A program made the position numbers and the translations under genes. The notes under the pieces are model-generated. The model searched no databases. It saw nothing but the letters and a program-made list of their open reading frames with translations, and was not told the DNA's origin. A stretch of DNA of 64,000 nt from CAIWHR01 sp963823215 (GTDB lineage Bacteria > Pseudomonadota > Gammaproteobacteria > Burkholderiales > Casimicrobiaceae). This document shows positions 26,124 through 34,984 of this stretch, piece by piece (position 1 is the stretch's first letter; every line of letters starts with the position of its first letter). The stretch spans positions 248,001 through 312,000 of the forward strand of contig CAWGKT010000017.1 in assembly GCA_963823215.1 (NCBI GenBank), read 5' to 3'.

Positions 26124-27394
26124 TGACGCTGCTGCTCCTCAGCTTCGCTGCCCTGCTGCTCGTCGGCACCCCGATCGCCATGGCGATGATCGCCGCGTCC
26201 GGGCTCGTCATCTGGACCGAAGACATCCCACTGACCGTCGCCGCGCAGCGGGTGTTCGCCGGCCTGCAATCCTTCCCGCTGCTGGCGGTACCGCTGTTCA
26301 CGCTGGCGGGCTCGCTGATGAACGAGTCCGGAATCAGCGAGCGCCTGTTCTCGTTCACGCGTGCGCTACTCGGGCATATCCGCGGGGGGCTCGCACAGAC
26401 CGCGGTAGTCGGGGAAATCTTCCTTTCCGGGATCTCCGGCTCGTCGATCGCCGACACCGCGGCGACCGCGCGGGTCCTGGTGCCGCAACTCGAGCGCAAT
26501 GGCTACAGCCGTGAGTTCGGCGCCGCCCTGGCGGCGTCGGTCGGAACGCTGGGGCCGATCATCCCGCCGTCGATCCTGATGGTGCTCTACGCGTGGCAGT
26601 CGAACGTGTCGCTGGGCGCGTTGTTCGTCGCCGGCATCGTGCCCGGGCTGGTAATGGCGGCAGCGATGTCGCTGATCATCTTCGTGCTGGCGCGCATCCG
26701 CAACTACCCGACCTCCGGCAGCTTTTCGTTGAAGGCGCTCGGAATCGAGTTCGGCCGCGCGTTCTGGGCGTTGCTGATGCCGGTGATCATCATCGTAGGG
26801 TTCCGGCTGGGCGTGGTGACCGCGACCGAGATCGCCGGCGTCGCGGCGCTCTACGCGGCGGTCGTCGGCGTGTTCGTCCACCGGACGCTCAAGTGGTCGC
26901 GCGTGCCGGCGATCCTGCGCACCACGGCGCGCGAGACCGCGGTCGTGCTGATCATCGCGGGCGCGGCGGCACCGTTCAGCTGGATCCTCGGCATCGAGCA
27001 GGCACCGCAGCTCGTCGTCGCGTCGATCCAGGGAATCTCCACCGAGCCGTGGGTCGTGCTGCTGATCCTGAACGTCGCGCTGCTCGTTGCCGGGATGTTC
27101 ATGGAGACGATCGCGATCATGATCATCCTGGTGCCGATCCTCGTGCCGTTGCTGCAGGCGCTGCAGATCGACCTGGTGCACTTCGGGATCATCCTGCTCG
27201 TCAATCTCGTCATCGGGCAATTGACGCCGCCGGTCGGGGTGCTGCTGTTCGTCGTGATGACGATCTCGAAGGTCACGCTCAGCAAGCTGATTCGGGAGAT
27301 CTGGCCGTTCCTCGTCGCGCTGGTGGTCGCGCTGGTGGTGATCACCTACGTTCCCGCCCTCAGCCTCGCCCTGCCCAGGCTGATCGGGCTCTGA
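26123..27394 (+). CDS. dctM: TRAP transporter large permease (DctM family)
   Basis: 423-residue translocating subunit with about 12 membrane segments. The start MTLLLLSFAALLLVGTPIAM is typical, followed by FPLLAVPLFTLAGSLMNESG, FLSGISGSSIADTAA, GAALAASVGTLGPIIPPSIL and, near the end, LTPPVGVLLFV. Although the frame is open further upstream, the ATG overlapping the dctQ stop gives the standard N-terminus. The enolase-superfamily gene starts 47 bp downstream. Confidence 0.95.
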   Translation: MTLLLLSFAALLLVGTPIAMAMIAASGLVIWTEDIPLTVAAQRVFAGLQSFPLLAVPLFTLAGSLMNESGISERLFSFTRALLGHIRGGLAQTAVVGEIFLSGISGSSIADTAATARVLVPQLERNGYSREFGAALAASVGTLGPIIPPSILMVLYAWQSNVSLGALFVAGIVPGLVMAAAMSLIIFVLARIRNYPTSGSFSLKALGIEFGRAFWALLMPVIIIVGFRLGVVTATEIAGVAALYAAVVGVFVHRTLKWSRVPAILRTTARETAVVLIIAGAAAPFSWILGIEQAPQLVVASIQGISTEPWVVLLILNVALLVAGMFMETIAIMIILVPILVPLLQALQIDLVHFGIILLVNLVIGQLTPPVGVLLFVVMTISKVTLSKLIREIWPFLVALVVALVVITYVPALSLALPRLIGL

Positions 27395-27441
27395 CCGCGC
27401 CCACCGAGCGTCGATTCAATCAAGTTCAGGAAACCACCCAA

Positions 27442-28608
27442 ATGAGCAAGATCAGGACGATCGAGATCGTCGACTTCAAATTCAATGCCCCGAACATCGC
27501 GCGCACCGGCTACGGCCAGATGGTGGGCTTCAAGCGCGGCTCGACGATCGAGGTCGTGAAGAATGCGATCGCGATCGAGACCGACGACGGCCTGCGCGGC
27601 GAATACGTGACCAACTGGGTCGCGAGCCCGGCGACCCGGGGCGAGATGGAAATGCTCGCCCCCTTCATGCTGGGTCGCGACGCGATGGCGCGCGAAGGCC
27701 TGTTCGACGACCTGAAGCGCGAGATCCGCCAGTGGTCGGGCATGGGCCACGGGCCGCTGGACATCGCACTGTGGGACCTGGCCGGCAAGAAGTACGGGGC
27801 TTCCGTGTCCGAAATGCTGGGCGGATACCGGCCGCGTCTTCCGGTCTACGCGTCGACCTACCTTGGCGACAGTGAGGGCGGCCTCGACAGCAAGGAAGCG
27901 TACGCGGCGTTCGCCGAGGAGTGCCATGGCCGCGGCTTCCGCGCCTACAAGATCCACGGCTGGAACGACGGGGACGCGCGCCGTGAGGCGGCGAACGTCG
28001 TGCACGTGGCGAAGCAGGTCGGCGACCGGATGACGCTGATGCTCGATCCCGCCTGCCAGTTGCGCAAGTTCTCCGACGCGCTCCTTGTCGGCAAGGCCTG
28101 CGACGAAGGAAACTATTTCTGGTACGAGGATCCGTTCCGCGACGACGGCAAGTCGGCCTTTGCCCACCGCAAGCTGCGCGAGCTGATCAAGACGCCGCTC
28201 CTCATCACCGAATACGTCCGTGGCATCGAGCCAAAGGCCGATTTCATCGTCGCCGGCGGCACCGACTATGTGCGCGTCGACCCCGAGTACGATCACGGCA
28301 TCACCGGCGCGATGAAGATCGCCCACCTCGCCGAGGCCTTCGGGCTTGACTGCGAGGTCCATGCCTGCGGGCCGGCGCACCGGCACGTCATGTCGGCGAT
28401 GCGCAACAGCAACTACTACGAACTGGCGCTGGTCGGGCCGGACTGCCCGAACATGGTCGCGCCGGTCTACACCTGCGGCTACACCGACCAGCTCGATTGT
28501 TGCGGGGCGGACGGATGCGTCGAAGTGCCGACCGGGCCGGGCCTCGGCGTGGTCTACGACTGGGACTACATCCGCGCGAACGCCGTGGCGACCCGCGTCT
28601 ACCGCTGA
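27442..28608 (+). CDS. Enolase-superfamily (mandelate racemase/muconate lactonizing type) enzyme
   Basis: 388-residue enzyme, probably a sugar-acid or hydroxyacid dehydratase or racemase. The capping domain is followed by GHGPLDIALWDLAGKKYG and a TIM barrel. Visible active-site elements are RAYKIHGW (the usual KxK is reduced to a single Lys with His two residues on), LMLDP (metal Asp), YEDPF (metal Glu), TEYVRGIE (third acidic ligand) and CEVHACG (general-base His). It is the last gene of the TRAP cassette and probably performs the first step on the imported acid. The substrate is not predictable by eye. Confidence 0.87.
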   Translation: MSKIRTIEIVDFKFNAPNIARTGYGQMVGFKRGSTIEVVKNAIAIETDDGLRGEYVTNWVASPATRGEMEMLAPFMLGRDAMAREGLFDDLKREIRQWSGMGHGPLDIALWDLAGKKYGASVSEMLGGYRPRLPVYASTYLGDSEGGLDSKEAYAAFAEECHGRGFRAYKIHGWNDGDARREAANVVHVAKQVGDRMTLMLDPACQLRKFSDALLVGKACDEGNYFWYEDPFRDDGKSAFAHRKLRELIKTPLLITEYVRGIEPKADFIVAGGTDYVRVDPEYDHGITGAMKIAHLAEAFGLDCEVHACGPAHRHVMSAMRNSNYYELALVGPDCPNMVAPVYTCGYTDQLDCCGADGCVEVPTGPGLGVVYDWDYIRANAVATRVYR

Positions 28609-30228
28609 TCAACCGCGCGAGCCCGGTTGTCGCTGGGCATGAATGGCCGTCGCGCGCCCCTCCCAGAACGGTGCCCTCAGCTCGCGCTTCAGCGTCTTGC
28701 CCGCCACGTTGCGCGGAAATGAATCGAGCACGAGCACGCGATCCACGCGCTGGTATTTCGCCGCGACGCGCGCGTTGATCCAGTCGCGCAGCTCGTCGGG
28801 CTCGGCGCCGCCCTTCTTCCGGAGCACGACGGCGGCCACCGGCGTCTCGCCCCACTTGTCGTGCGGAATCCCAAAGACGGCAACCTCGAGGATCACCGGA
28901 TGGCGTGCGGCGACTTCCTCGATGTCCTTCGGATAGACCTTGACGCCGCCGCTGTCGATCATGTCCTTCTTGCGATCGACGAGGTAGAGGAAACCGTCGT
29001 CATCGACATAGCCGAGGTCGCCGGAGTGGAGCCACCCGTCGCGCAGCGTCTGCTTCGTCTCCTCCGGCCGGTTGTAATAGCCGGGCATCGTGATCGGACC
29101 GCGACCGACGATCTCGCCGACCGCTCCCGCCGGCAGGTCGCGGCCATCGTCACCGATGATCCGAAGCTGGTAGAAAGGCGGCGGGACGCCGACGCTGCCG
29201 GACTTGCGCAGCGCATCGTCGCGGTCGAGCACGGTGATAAAGCCTTCGGTCAACCCGTAGAGCTCATAGAATCGTCGCGGCAGGAGCTCGTTCAGCCGGT
29301 CCTTGACTTCCTGGTGCAGTGGCGCTCCGAGCGACAGGATCATCTCGAGCGAGGCGAGGCGCGCCGGGTCGAAGCGCTGCGCGTTGAGGATCGCGATGAT
29401 CTGCGACGGGACGAGCATCGTGTGCGTGACGCGCTCGCGCTCGATGGTCGCGATGACGGCGTCGGGATCGAATGCCCGCTCCACCACGAACGTCGCGCCC
29501 AGCATGAACGCCGGCAGCATCGTCGTCATCGCGCCGTTGAACACGATCGAGCCCGAATGCAGGACGACGGATTCCGGGGCCATCCGCCAGGAAGTCGCTC
29601 GCGCCGCGTACATCGCGCGGATGAAGTGCGTGTGCTGGATGCCCTTCGGCTCCCCGGTGGTTCCGGACGTGTACATCAGCGTCCATAGATCGCCGGGCAG
29701 GACGCGCACGACCGGCTCGGCATCGCTCGCCTCCGCAATCAGCGTGCCGTAGGCCCGGTAGCCGGCCGCTTCGTCGTCGGGAGCCGCATCCTGGAGCACC
29801 CACACCGGCGCAACGCCGGTTGGCGTCCGGCCGCGCACTTCGTCCAACATCGCGAGCTGATCGCCGGAGCCGATGATGACGCGAGGCGACGCGTCGGCCA
29901 CCAGCGACGCGAGCCCGGGCGCGGTCAGCAGCGGCGACAGCGGAACCACGACGGCGCCAAGCTTCGCGCATGCCCAATAGGTGGCAACGAGCTCGAGCGA
30001 ATTTGCGAGCACGGTCGCGACGCGCTCGCCGCGAGTGGCGCCGAGCGCGGCCAGCGCGTTCGCACAGCGGTTCACGTACGCGTTGAACTCGTGCCAGTTG
30101 AGCCGGACCTCGCGCTCGTCCGGCCCGCGTGAGGCGATGACGATCGCCGTATGGTGGGGCCGGTAGCGCGCATGGCGCACGGGCAGCGAGCCCATGACCA
30201 GGCTGTCAGTGGCGATTGGCGTTTCCAT
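28609..30228 (-). CDS. AMP-forming acyl-CoA synthetase/ligase
   Basis: 539-residue adenylating enzyme that activates a carboxylic acid to its CoA thioester. Motifs in order are YTSGTTGEPKG (residues 186-196), FYELYGLTEG, SGDLGYVDDDGFLYLVDRKK and the C-terminal lysine in AGKTLKRELR. No targeting signal. The start follows AGGGAGCCGCC. It is adjacent to, but convergent with, the TRAP cassette, so co-regulation is not implied. Fatty, aromatic or short branched acids are all possible substrates. Confidence 0.92.
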   Translation of the reverse strand: METPIATDSLVMGSLPVRHARYRPHHTAIVIASRGPDEREVRLNWHEFNAYVNRCANALAALGATRGERVATVLANSLELVATYWACAKLGAVVVPLSPLLTAPGLASLVADASPRVIIGSGDQLAMLDEVRGRTPTGVAPVWVLQDAAPDDEAAGYRAYGTLIAEASDAEPVVRVLPGDLWTLMYTSGTTGEPKGIQHTHFIRAMYAARATSWRMAPESVVLHSGSIVFNGAMTTMLPAFMLGATFVVERAFDPDAVIATIERERVTHTMLVPSQIIAILNAQRFDPARLASLEMILSLGAPLHQEVKDRLNELLPRRFYELYGLTEGFITVLDRDDALRKSGSVGVPPPFYQLRIIGDDGRDLPAGAVGEIVGRGPITMPGYYNRPEETKQTLRDGWLHSGDLGYVDDDGFLYLVDRKKDMIDSGGVKVYPKDIEEVAARHPVILEVAVFGIPHDKWGETPVAAVVLRKKGGAEPDELRDWINARVAAKYQRVDRVLVLDSFPRNVAGKTLKRELRAPFWEGRATAIHAQRQPGSRG

Positions 30229-30264
30229 GGCGGCTCCCTGAATTATTCGCGCGGGCTCGAATCG

Positions 30265-31461
30265 CTACAGCCGGTGCCGGCGATCGACGACGGCGAAACC
30301 TGGCCAGGCGATCGCCTCCGATCTTGCCAGCGCCAGGACCTTGAACAACTCCCCCATCTCGGAGGGCGCAAGCAACTTCTGCACCGCCGCGGCCGCGCGG
30401 AGATAGGCCGGCGACTCGGGCGCGCCGGTCGCCGCCAGCGCATCGAGCATCCCGCAGCCCATCAGGAACGGCGCGAGCGCGGTAAAGCCCGCGACCTGAA
30501 GCCCCGCGCGCTCGCCCGCTTCCGCCATCGCCGTGAAATCGACGTGCGCGGTGATGTCGGTGAGACCGGGCCACGCGAACGGATCGCCATGCGCGCGATG
30601 CCGATAATGGCACATCAGCGTCCCCTCGCTGCGCTGCGGGTGGTAGTACTCGGCGGCGGGAAAACCATAGTCGATCCAGAGCGCGGCACCGGCGACGAGC
30701 CGCCTTCCGACGTCCTCGACGAGCGCTTCGGCGGCCGGGTTGATTTCGCTCAGGTAATCGCCATCGGGCGGAAAGCGGGCCGCAGCCATGGCCTCGATGC
30801 GCGCGCCGGCCTGGCACTCGTCCCACGCGAAGCCGCCGCGCGCGTCGTCCCACGCCACACCCCGCTCGAACCACTTGCCGCCCCGCCGGGCAACGAGCTC
30901 GACCGGCACCGCGTCGAGGACTTCGTTGGCGATCAGCACTCCGTCGATCGTCTCCGGCAGCGATGTTATCCACGCAACGCGATCGAGATGCGCCGGAACG
31001 TCGCGTACAAGCGTTGCACGCTGGCGTTGCGCAAGGTCCGGGCTCACTTCGAGTATCGCGTAGCGCGACGGGAGCACGTCGCGCACGGCCAGCGCGACCA
31101 GCAGATCGGCGGCAAGCCGCCCGCTGCCGCCGCCGAGCTCGACGATCTCCCGGCGTTCGCTCGCCGCGAGGACAGCCGCCACCTGCGTCGCGAGCGCCGT
31201 CGCGAACAGCGGCGTCATTTCGGGCGCGGTGACGAAATCGCCGGCAGCGCCTAGCTTTTGCGCTCCGGCGGCGTAGTAGCCCAGGCCGGGCGCATAGAGC
31301 GCGAGCTCCATGTAGCGCGAGAACGGGATATGGCCCGCGCCGTCCGCGATGGCGGCGCGAAGGTGCGCCGCGACGCGCTCGCTGTGGGCGCGCGCGGCGA
31401 CGTCGGGTGCGGGAAGGTCGGTCACGGGTGGATCGGGACGTGCGCCGTCGAATGCCGTCAC
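30265..31461 (-). CDS. MidA-family SAM-dependent methyltransferase (NDUFAF7-like)
   Basis: 398-residue class I methyltransferase of the family that includes mitochondrial NDUFAF7/MidA, which methylates an arginine of complex I during assembly. Characteristic segments are IPFSRYMELALYAPGLGYY near the N-terminus, GDFVTAPEMTPLFATALA, IVELGGGSGRLAADLL (SAM loop), LIANEVLDAVPVEL and IDYGFPAAEYYHPQRSEGTL. It is divergent from the pteridine reductase gene with about 64 bp between, an arrangement I know from other betaproteobacteria. Confidence 0.92.
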   Translation of the reverse strand: MTAFDGARPDPPVTDLPAPDVAARAHSERVAAHLRAAIADGAGHIPFSRYMELALYAPGLGYYAAGAQKLGAAGDFVTAPEMTPLFATALATQVAAVLAASERREIVELGGGSGRLAADLLVALAVRDVLPSRYAILEVSPDLAQRQRATLVRDVPAHLDRVAWITSLPETIDGVLIANEVLDAVPVELVARRGGKWFERGVAWDDARGGFAWDECQAGARIEAMAAARFPPDGDYLSEINPAAEALVEDVGRRLVAGAALWIDYGFPAAEYYHPQRSEGTLMCHYRHRAHGDPFAWPGLTDITAHVDFTAMAEAGERAGLQVAGFTALAPFLMGCGMLDALAATGAPESPAYLRAAAAVQKLLAPSEMGELFKVLALARSEAIAWPGFAVVDRRHRL

Positions 31462-31525
31462 GGTGCGGCACGGCGGTGGGTGTGTTAAATTCGAAGCAGT
31501 CTATCGTGTTATCCGGGAGCGCGGC

Positions 31526-32263
31526 GTGCAAGGCAGGATCGTGCTGATCACCGGAGGAGGCAAGCGCGTCGGCGCGGCGATCTGCCGCCGCCTGCACGGA
31601 GCCGGCGCGAGCCTCATGCTCCACTACCGCGCATCCGCTGGCGAGGCCAGGCTCCTCCAGTCCGAGCTCAACGGCGTGCGCCCGGATACGGTGGCGCTGA
31701 TCCAGGCGGACCTGCTCGACCTACACAAGCTGCCGGCGATCGTCGAGCAGACGGTGCAGAAGTTCGGCCGACTCGATGCCCTGGTCAACAATGCGTCCTC
31801 ATTCTTCCCGACGCCGGTAGGAGCCATCACGTCGGAGGCCTGGGATGACCTGATCGGCACCAACCTGCGCGCGCCGCTGTTCCTCGCGCAGGCTGCGGCG
31901 CCGGCATTGAAGAAGGCGCAGGGCGCGATCGTCAACATTGCCGACATCCACGCCGAACGGCCGCTCAAGAATTTCGTCGTCTACTCGATCGCGAAGGCCG
32001 GGTTGATCGGCCTGACCCGCTCCCTCGCGCGCGAACTCGCGCCGGAAGTGCGCGTCAACGCCATCGCTCCCGGCCCCATCCTGTGGCCGGACGATGCCTC
32101 GTTCGACGAGCTGTCGCGGCAGCGGATCATCTCGCACACGCCGCTCAGGCGCGAAGGCGAGCCCGACGACATCGCGAAGGCCGTGCATTTCCTGCTCGCC
32201 GATGCCGGATACGTCACCGGCGAGACGATCAACGTCGACGGCGGCCGGCACGTGGCGATCTAA
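31526..32263 (+). CDS. folM: Pteridine reductase (FolM-like SDR)
   Basis: 245-residue SDR reducing dihydro- or biopterin-type compounds. The cofactor loop is TGGGKRVGAAICRRLHGAGA; the arginine after the lysine is typical of pteridine reductases. NNASSFFPTPVG, INIADIHAERPLKNFVVYS with YSIAK (catalytic Tyr/Lys), APGPILWPDD and the C-terminal TGETINVDGGRHV all fit. I chose the GTG at 31526 because CGGGAG precedes it and it gives the standard N-terminus VQGRIVLITGG. It ends 10 bp from the convergent PQQ gene. Confidence 0.88.
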   Translation: MQGRIVLITGGGKRVGAAICRRLHGAGASLMLHYRASAGEARLLQSELNGVRPDTVALIQADLLDLHKLPAIVEQTVQKFGRLDALVNNASSFFPTPVGAITSEAWDDLIGTNLRAPLFLAQAAAPALKKAQGAIVNIADIHAERPLKNFVVYSIAKAGLIGLTRSLARELAPEVRVNAIAPGPILWPDDASFDELSRQRIISHTPLRREGEPDDIAKAVHFLLADAGYVTGETINVDGGRHVAI

Positions 32264-32273
32264 CCGTGTCCGG

Positions 32274-34109
32274 TTACTCCTTGGGGCCGAACGCGAGAAA
32301 TACGTTGCCGGGCATTCCCCACACGCCATAACCCGCGCCGAAATAGACCCAACCTCCCACCACCGTCACGCCAGCGCCGTTGATCGCGCCACCACGGGCG
32401 AAAACCTGGTTGACTGTTTCGTAGGTGCGCTTGGTGTCGACATCCCAGATCACTTTGCCCGTGGCCGGATTGTAGGCCCGCATGTGCCCGTCCATCGATC
32501 CGGAAAACAACACGCCGGGAATGAGCGTCGCGGCTCCCGGCTGACCGGCGTTACAACCCGGAACGCCGAGACAGGCCGCCCTGGGCGCCGGCGTGCTCCA
32601 TAGGTCCGTGCCATCGGCGATGCGCACTGCGTGGACGCCCCCCGCCGGACCTTGCCTGAACCGGCTTTCCCAGACATCCGATATCGGCACGTATGCGTGC
32701 GTGGCATCCGCCGCGAATCCCCATTCGATGCCACCCAGCACACCACCCGGCGACAGGCGCCTCTGCCACAGTACTTTGCCCTCGGCATCGGGATCGAGCG
32801 CATGAAGCACGCCGGATTTCTGGCCCGCCAAAAGCACGCGTTTGCCGTCGGGCAAGCGGCGCAGGATGACGGATGCGCCAAAGTCGAAATCCGGACCGCA
32901 TTTCTCCTTTACAACCGGATCGGCCTTGCCCGCGCAAGCCCGAGACCACGCATCATCGGCGCTCGCCTGGAAGTGCCAGCGAATCGCGCCGGTCGCGAGA
33001 TCCATGGCCACCACCGAGTCGCTCATGGCGGCCGCTGGCGCCGAATAACTGTTGCCGGTCGTGACATACAGCACGCCCGCCTCGGGATCGATCGTGGGTT
33101 GCGACCAAACGCCGGCCCCGGATGGCGCCCAAAGCTGCGTGCCAAGCGCGGTCTTCGCGATTTTTGCGGGAACATCGGGAATGAGGTAGGACTTCCAGCG
33201 CTGCATACCTGTCGGCGCATCCAGCGCTACCACGCTTCCACGAAACGTGCAGCACTCGTAGGTTGGCGCGGCAGCCGCCACTTCTTCGAAAGAGGCCACG
33301 GGAACGTAGAGGACGCCGGCGTGGCGCGCGATCGAGCCGGTGACAATCGCTCGAGGGTGATCGTCGACCTTCTTTTGCCAAAGCGGTGCCCCGGAATTGG
33401 CGTCCAGTGCGTAGACCTGCGCGCTGCGATCTGCCGCATACAGGACAAATCGGCCATCGGATTGCCTGTCGATCAGGATCGCACCTCGCACCGATGCGGG
33501 CGTGGCGAATTTCCAGTACGCGCAGCCGGTCCGCGCATCGAGCGCATAGATGCCGCCTTCGTGCGATCCCAGAAAGATGCGTCCACCGGCAACGGCGGGT
33601 TGCGTCGAGGCCGTCGTTCCACCCCGAAAACCGAACGCCCACTTGAGTTCGAGCTTGGCGAGACCAGCAGCGGTGAGCCCGGCACTGGCGGCCGGTTGGA
33701 AGTGCGTGTTATCGAGATCGATGCCCCAGCCTGACCAGTGCGGCTTATCCAGTGCGTCGGCGGGCAACGGATCCGAGCGTGCGCATTTCACGAACTCCTC
33801 GTCGCCCTTCGCGCCCGGCACGGTGCCCCACGGCGTTTCGGATGCATAGATGGCGACTGCCCGGCGTTCCGCTTCGCTCAAGCCCGCCGCCAGCGCAAAC
33901 ATGAGGCCGTCGGACATCGCGGCGTAGATTTTCTCCGGCGGGAGTTTGGCCATTTCGGCCGCGCTCATCGCGCGCGGCACGGGGGTCGTGCCGTGGCATG
34001 TCGCACAAAGGGTGGCGAAGACCGCTTTGCCGGCGGCCTTGTCGTCACTCGCGTCGGCCAGGGTCACAGCGGCAAGAGCCAATGTCAGCACAAACTCTGT
34101 TGCCCGCAT
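32274..34109 (-). CDS. Secreted quinohemoprotein: cytochrome c domain plus PQQ beta-propeller (polyvinyl alcohol dehydrogenase-like)
   Basis: 611-residue periplasmic oxidoreductase. A signal peptide (FVLTLALAAVTLADA) is followed by a class I cytochrome c with CATCH at residues 35-39 and a likely axial Met in KIYAAMSDGLMFA. From ~120 a propeller of PQQ-type repeats follows, such as GIYALDARTGCAYWKF, VYALDANSGAPLW, VVAMDLATGAIRW and MRAYNPATGKVIWDV. Heme-first order and length resemble polyvinyl alcohol dehydrogenase, which hands electrons to a periplasmic cytochrome. CGGGAGG precedes the ATG. No PQQ biosynthesis genes are in the window, so the cofactor must be made elsewhere or scavenged. It may be the last gene of the long minus-strand run. 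Confidence 0.88.
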   Translation of the reverse strand: MRATEFVLTLALAAVTLADASDDKAAGKAVFATLCATCHGTTPVPRAMSAAEMAKLPPEKIYAAMSDGLMFALAAGLSEAERRAVAIYASETPWGTVPGAKGDEEFVKCARSDPLPADALDKPHWSGWGIDLDNTHFQPAASAGLTAAGLAKLELKWAFGFRGGTTASTQPAVAGGRIFLGSHEGGIYALDARTGCAYWKFATPASVRGAILIDRQSDGRFVLYAADRSAQVYALDANSGAPLWQKKVDDHPRAIVTGSIARHAGVLYVPVASFEEVAAAAPTYECCTFRGSVVALDAPTGMQRWKSYLIPDVPAKIAKTALGTQLWAPSGAGVWSQPTIDPEAGVLYVTTGNSYSAPAAAMSDSVVAMDLATGAIRWHFQASADDAWSRACAGKADPVVKEKCGPDFDFGASVILRRLPDGKRVLLAGQKSGVLHALDPDAEGKVLWQRRLSPGGVLGGIEWGFAADATHAYVPISDVWESRFRQGPAGGVHAVRIADGTDLWSTPAPRAACLGVPGCNAGQPGAATLIPGVLFSGSMDGHMRAYNPATGKVIWDVDTKRTYETVNQVFARGGAINGAGVTVVGGWVYFGAGYGVWGMPGNVFLAFGPKE

Positions 34110-34123
34110 CGAATCCTCCCGCC

Positions 34124-34813
34124 TCAGGCAGCGTCCCGTCGCGCCGTCACCCGCGTCGCGAGGCCCTCGAGGTAAGGATCCACGATGCCATGCGCAACCA
34201 GTGCGACGCGCGTCCGCTCGAGGTAATCGAGCGACGAACCGAACGCGCCGCAGGCGCTGGCCAGCACGTCCGCCTGATCCTCGAGCGTAAGCCGAGCTGC
34301 GTACTGCGGATGGTCGCGCCGGACGACGAACGTCAGCGCCACGACTTCGCGGCCTCCGGCGTCGACCTTCACCCATCTCGGGCGATACGAACCGACGACC
34401 ATCTCGCGCCGCCACAGGAGGTGCAGCTCGTCGATCGCGAGCATGGCCGGCAGTCGCATCGCGACACCGCGACACGCGCCCCCACGATCGAGACCCAGCA
34501 CGAGGCCCGGGCAGTCGCGCGTGCCGCGCGAGGCGAGCGACCACAGGCAGAAGCGGCGGTGCAGGCCGTTGAGCTTCGCCGGTCGCATTTCCGCAACCGG
34601 GAACAACGGATTCCAAAGCAACGACCCGTATGCGAACACCCACCAGCCCGCGCCCTTCGGTTTCGCGGTGAGGGTAGCGGTCAGCGATGCGGAGAGCTCC
34701 TCGTCGGAAAACGCGAGCGACGGATCGACCACGGCGGTGTAGAGGTCCCGCATCCGGTTCTCTTCCAGATCGCGGCGCGACAGCGTGTCCGGATGGTGCG
34801 GCCAGCGGGTCAT
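34124..34813 (-). CDS. chaC: ChaC-type gamma-glutamylcyclotransferase
   Basis: 229-residue cytosolic enzyme expected to release 5-oxoproline from glutathione. VFAYGSLLWNP (residues ~58-68), LNGLHRRFCLWSLASRGT, PGLVLGLDRGGACRGVA and LLWRREMVVGSYRPRWV, with the catalytic glutamate before Met, are the ChaC pattern. Its ATG overlaps the stop of a newly recognised 57-residue gene, and it lies 14 bp from the PQQ protein gene. The ~45-residue N-terminal extension before the fold is longer than in E. coli ChaC only by a little. Confidence 0.92.
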   Translation of the reverse strand: MTRWPHHPDTLSRRDLEENRMRDLYTAVVDPSLAFSDEELSASLTATLTAKPKGAGWWVFAYGSLLWNPLFPVAEMRPAKLNGLHRRFCLWSLASRGTRDCPGLVLGLDRGGACRGVAMRLPAMLAIDELHLLWRREMVVGSYRPRWVKVDAGGREVVALTFVVRRDHPQYAARLTLEDQADVLASACGAFGSSLDYLERTRVALVAHGIVDPYLEGLATRVTARRDAA

Positions 34814-34983
34814 TCGAATGCCTTCGGATCGCGCGTCTCTTGCGCGAGGGCAACATTCGCCGCGCGCCGCTTCGCCGCCATCGACTTGCCGTGCGCGCCA
34901 CCCTTGCCGAGCAGCGGCGAGCGCGCAACGGGGTTGCGCACCTTCGGCGGCTGCAACAAGTGGTGTTTCTTCGCGCGCTTCAC
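34810..34983 (-). CDS. Small, very basic conserved-looking protein (57 aa)
   Basis: A short gene: GTG at 34983, stop at 34810. The product begins MKRAKKHHLLQPPKVRNPVA and continues RSPLLGKGGAHGKSMAAKRR then AANVALAQETRDPKAFE. It starts one base after the amidase stop and ends in an ATGA overlap with chaC, so it fits exactly between two coupled genes. It is rich in Lys, Arg and His, with a central KGGAHGKS loop. I recall similar short RNPLLRKGGxHGK proteins in betaproteobacteria, function unknown; nucleic-acid or ribosome binding would be a guess. Confidence 0.72.
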   Translation of the reverse strand: MKRAKKHHLLQPPKVRNPVARSPLLGKGGAHGKSMAAKRRAANVALAQETRDPKAFE

Positions 34984-34984
34984 G

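Noticed and set aside
28609..28629. CAACCG...CGGTTG hairpin at the convergent end of the TRAP cassette and the acyl-CoA synthetase gene
   Set aside because: Six-base stem, eight-base loop and no T-tract; not distinguishable from chance.
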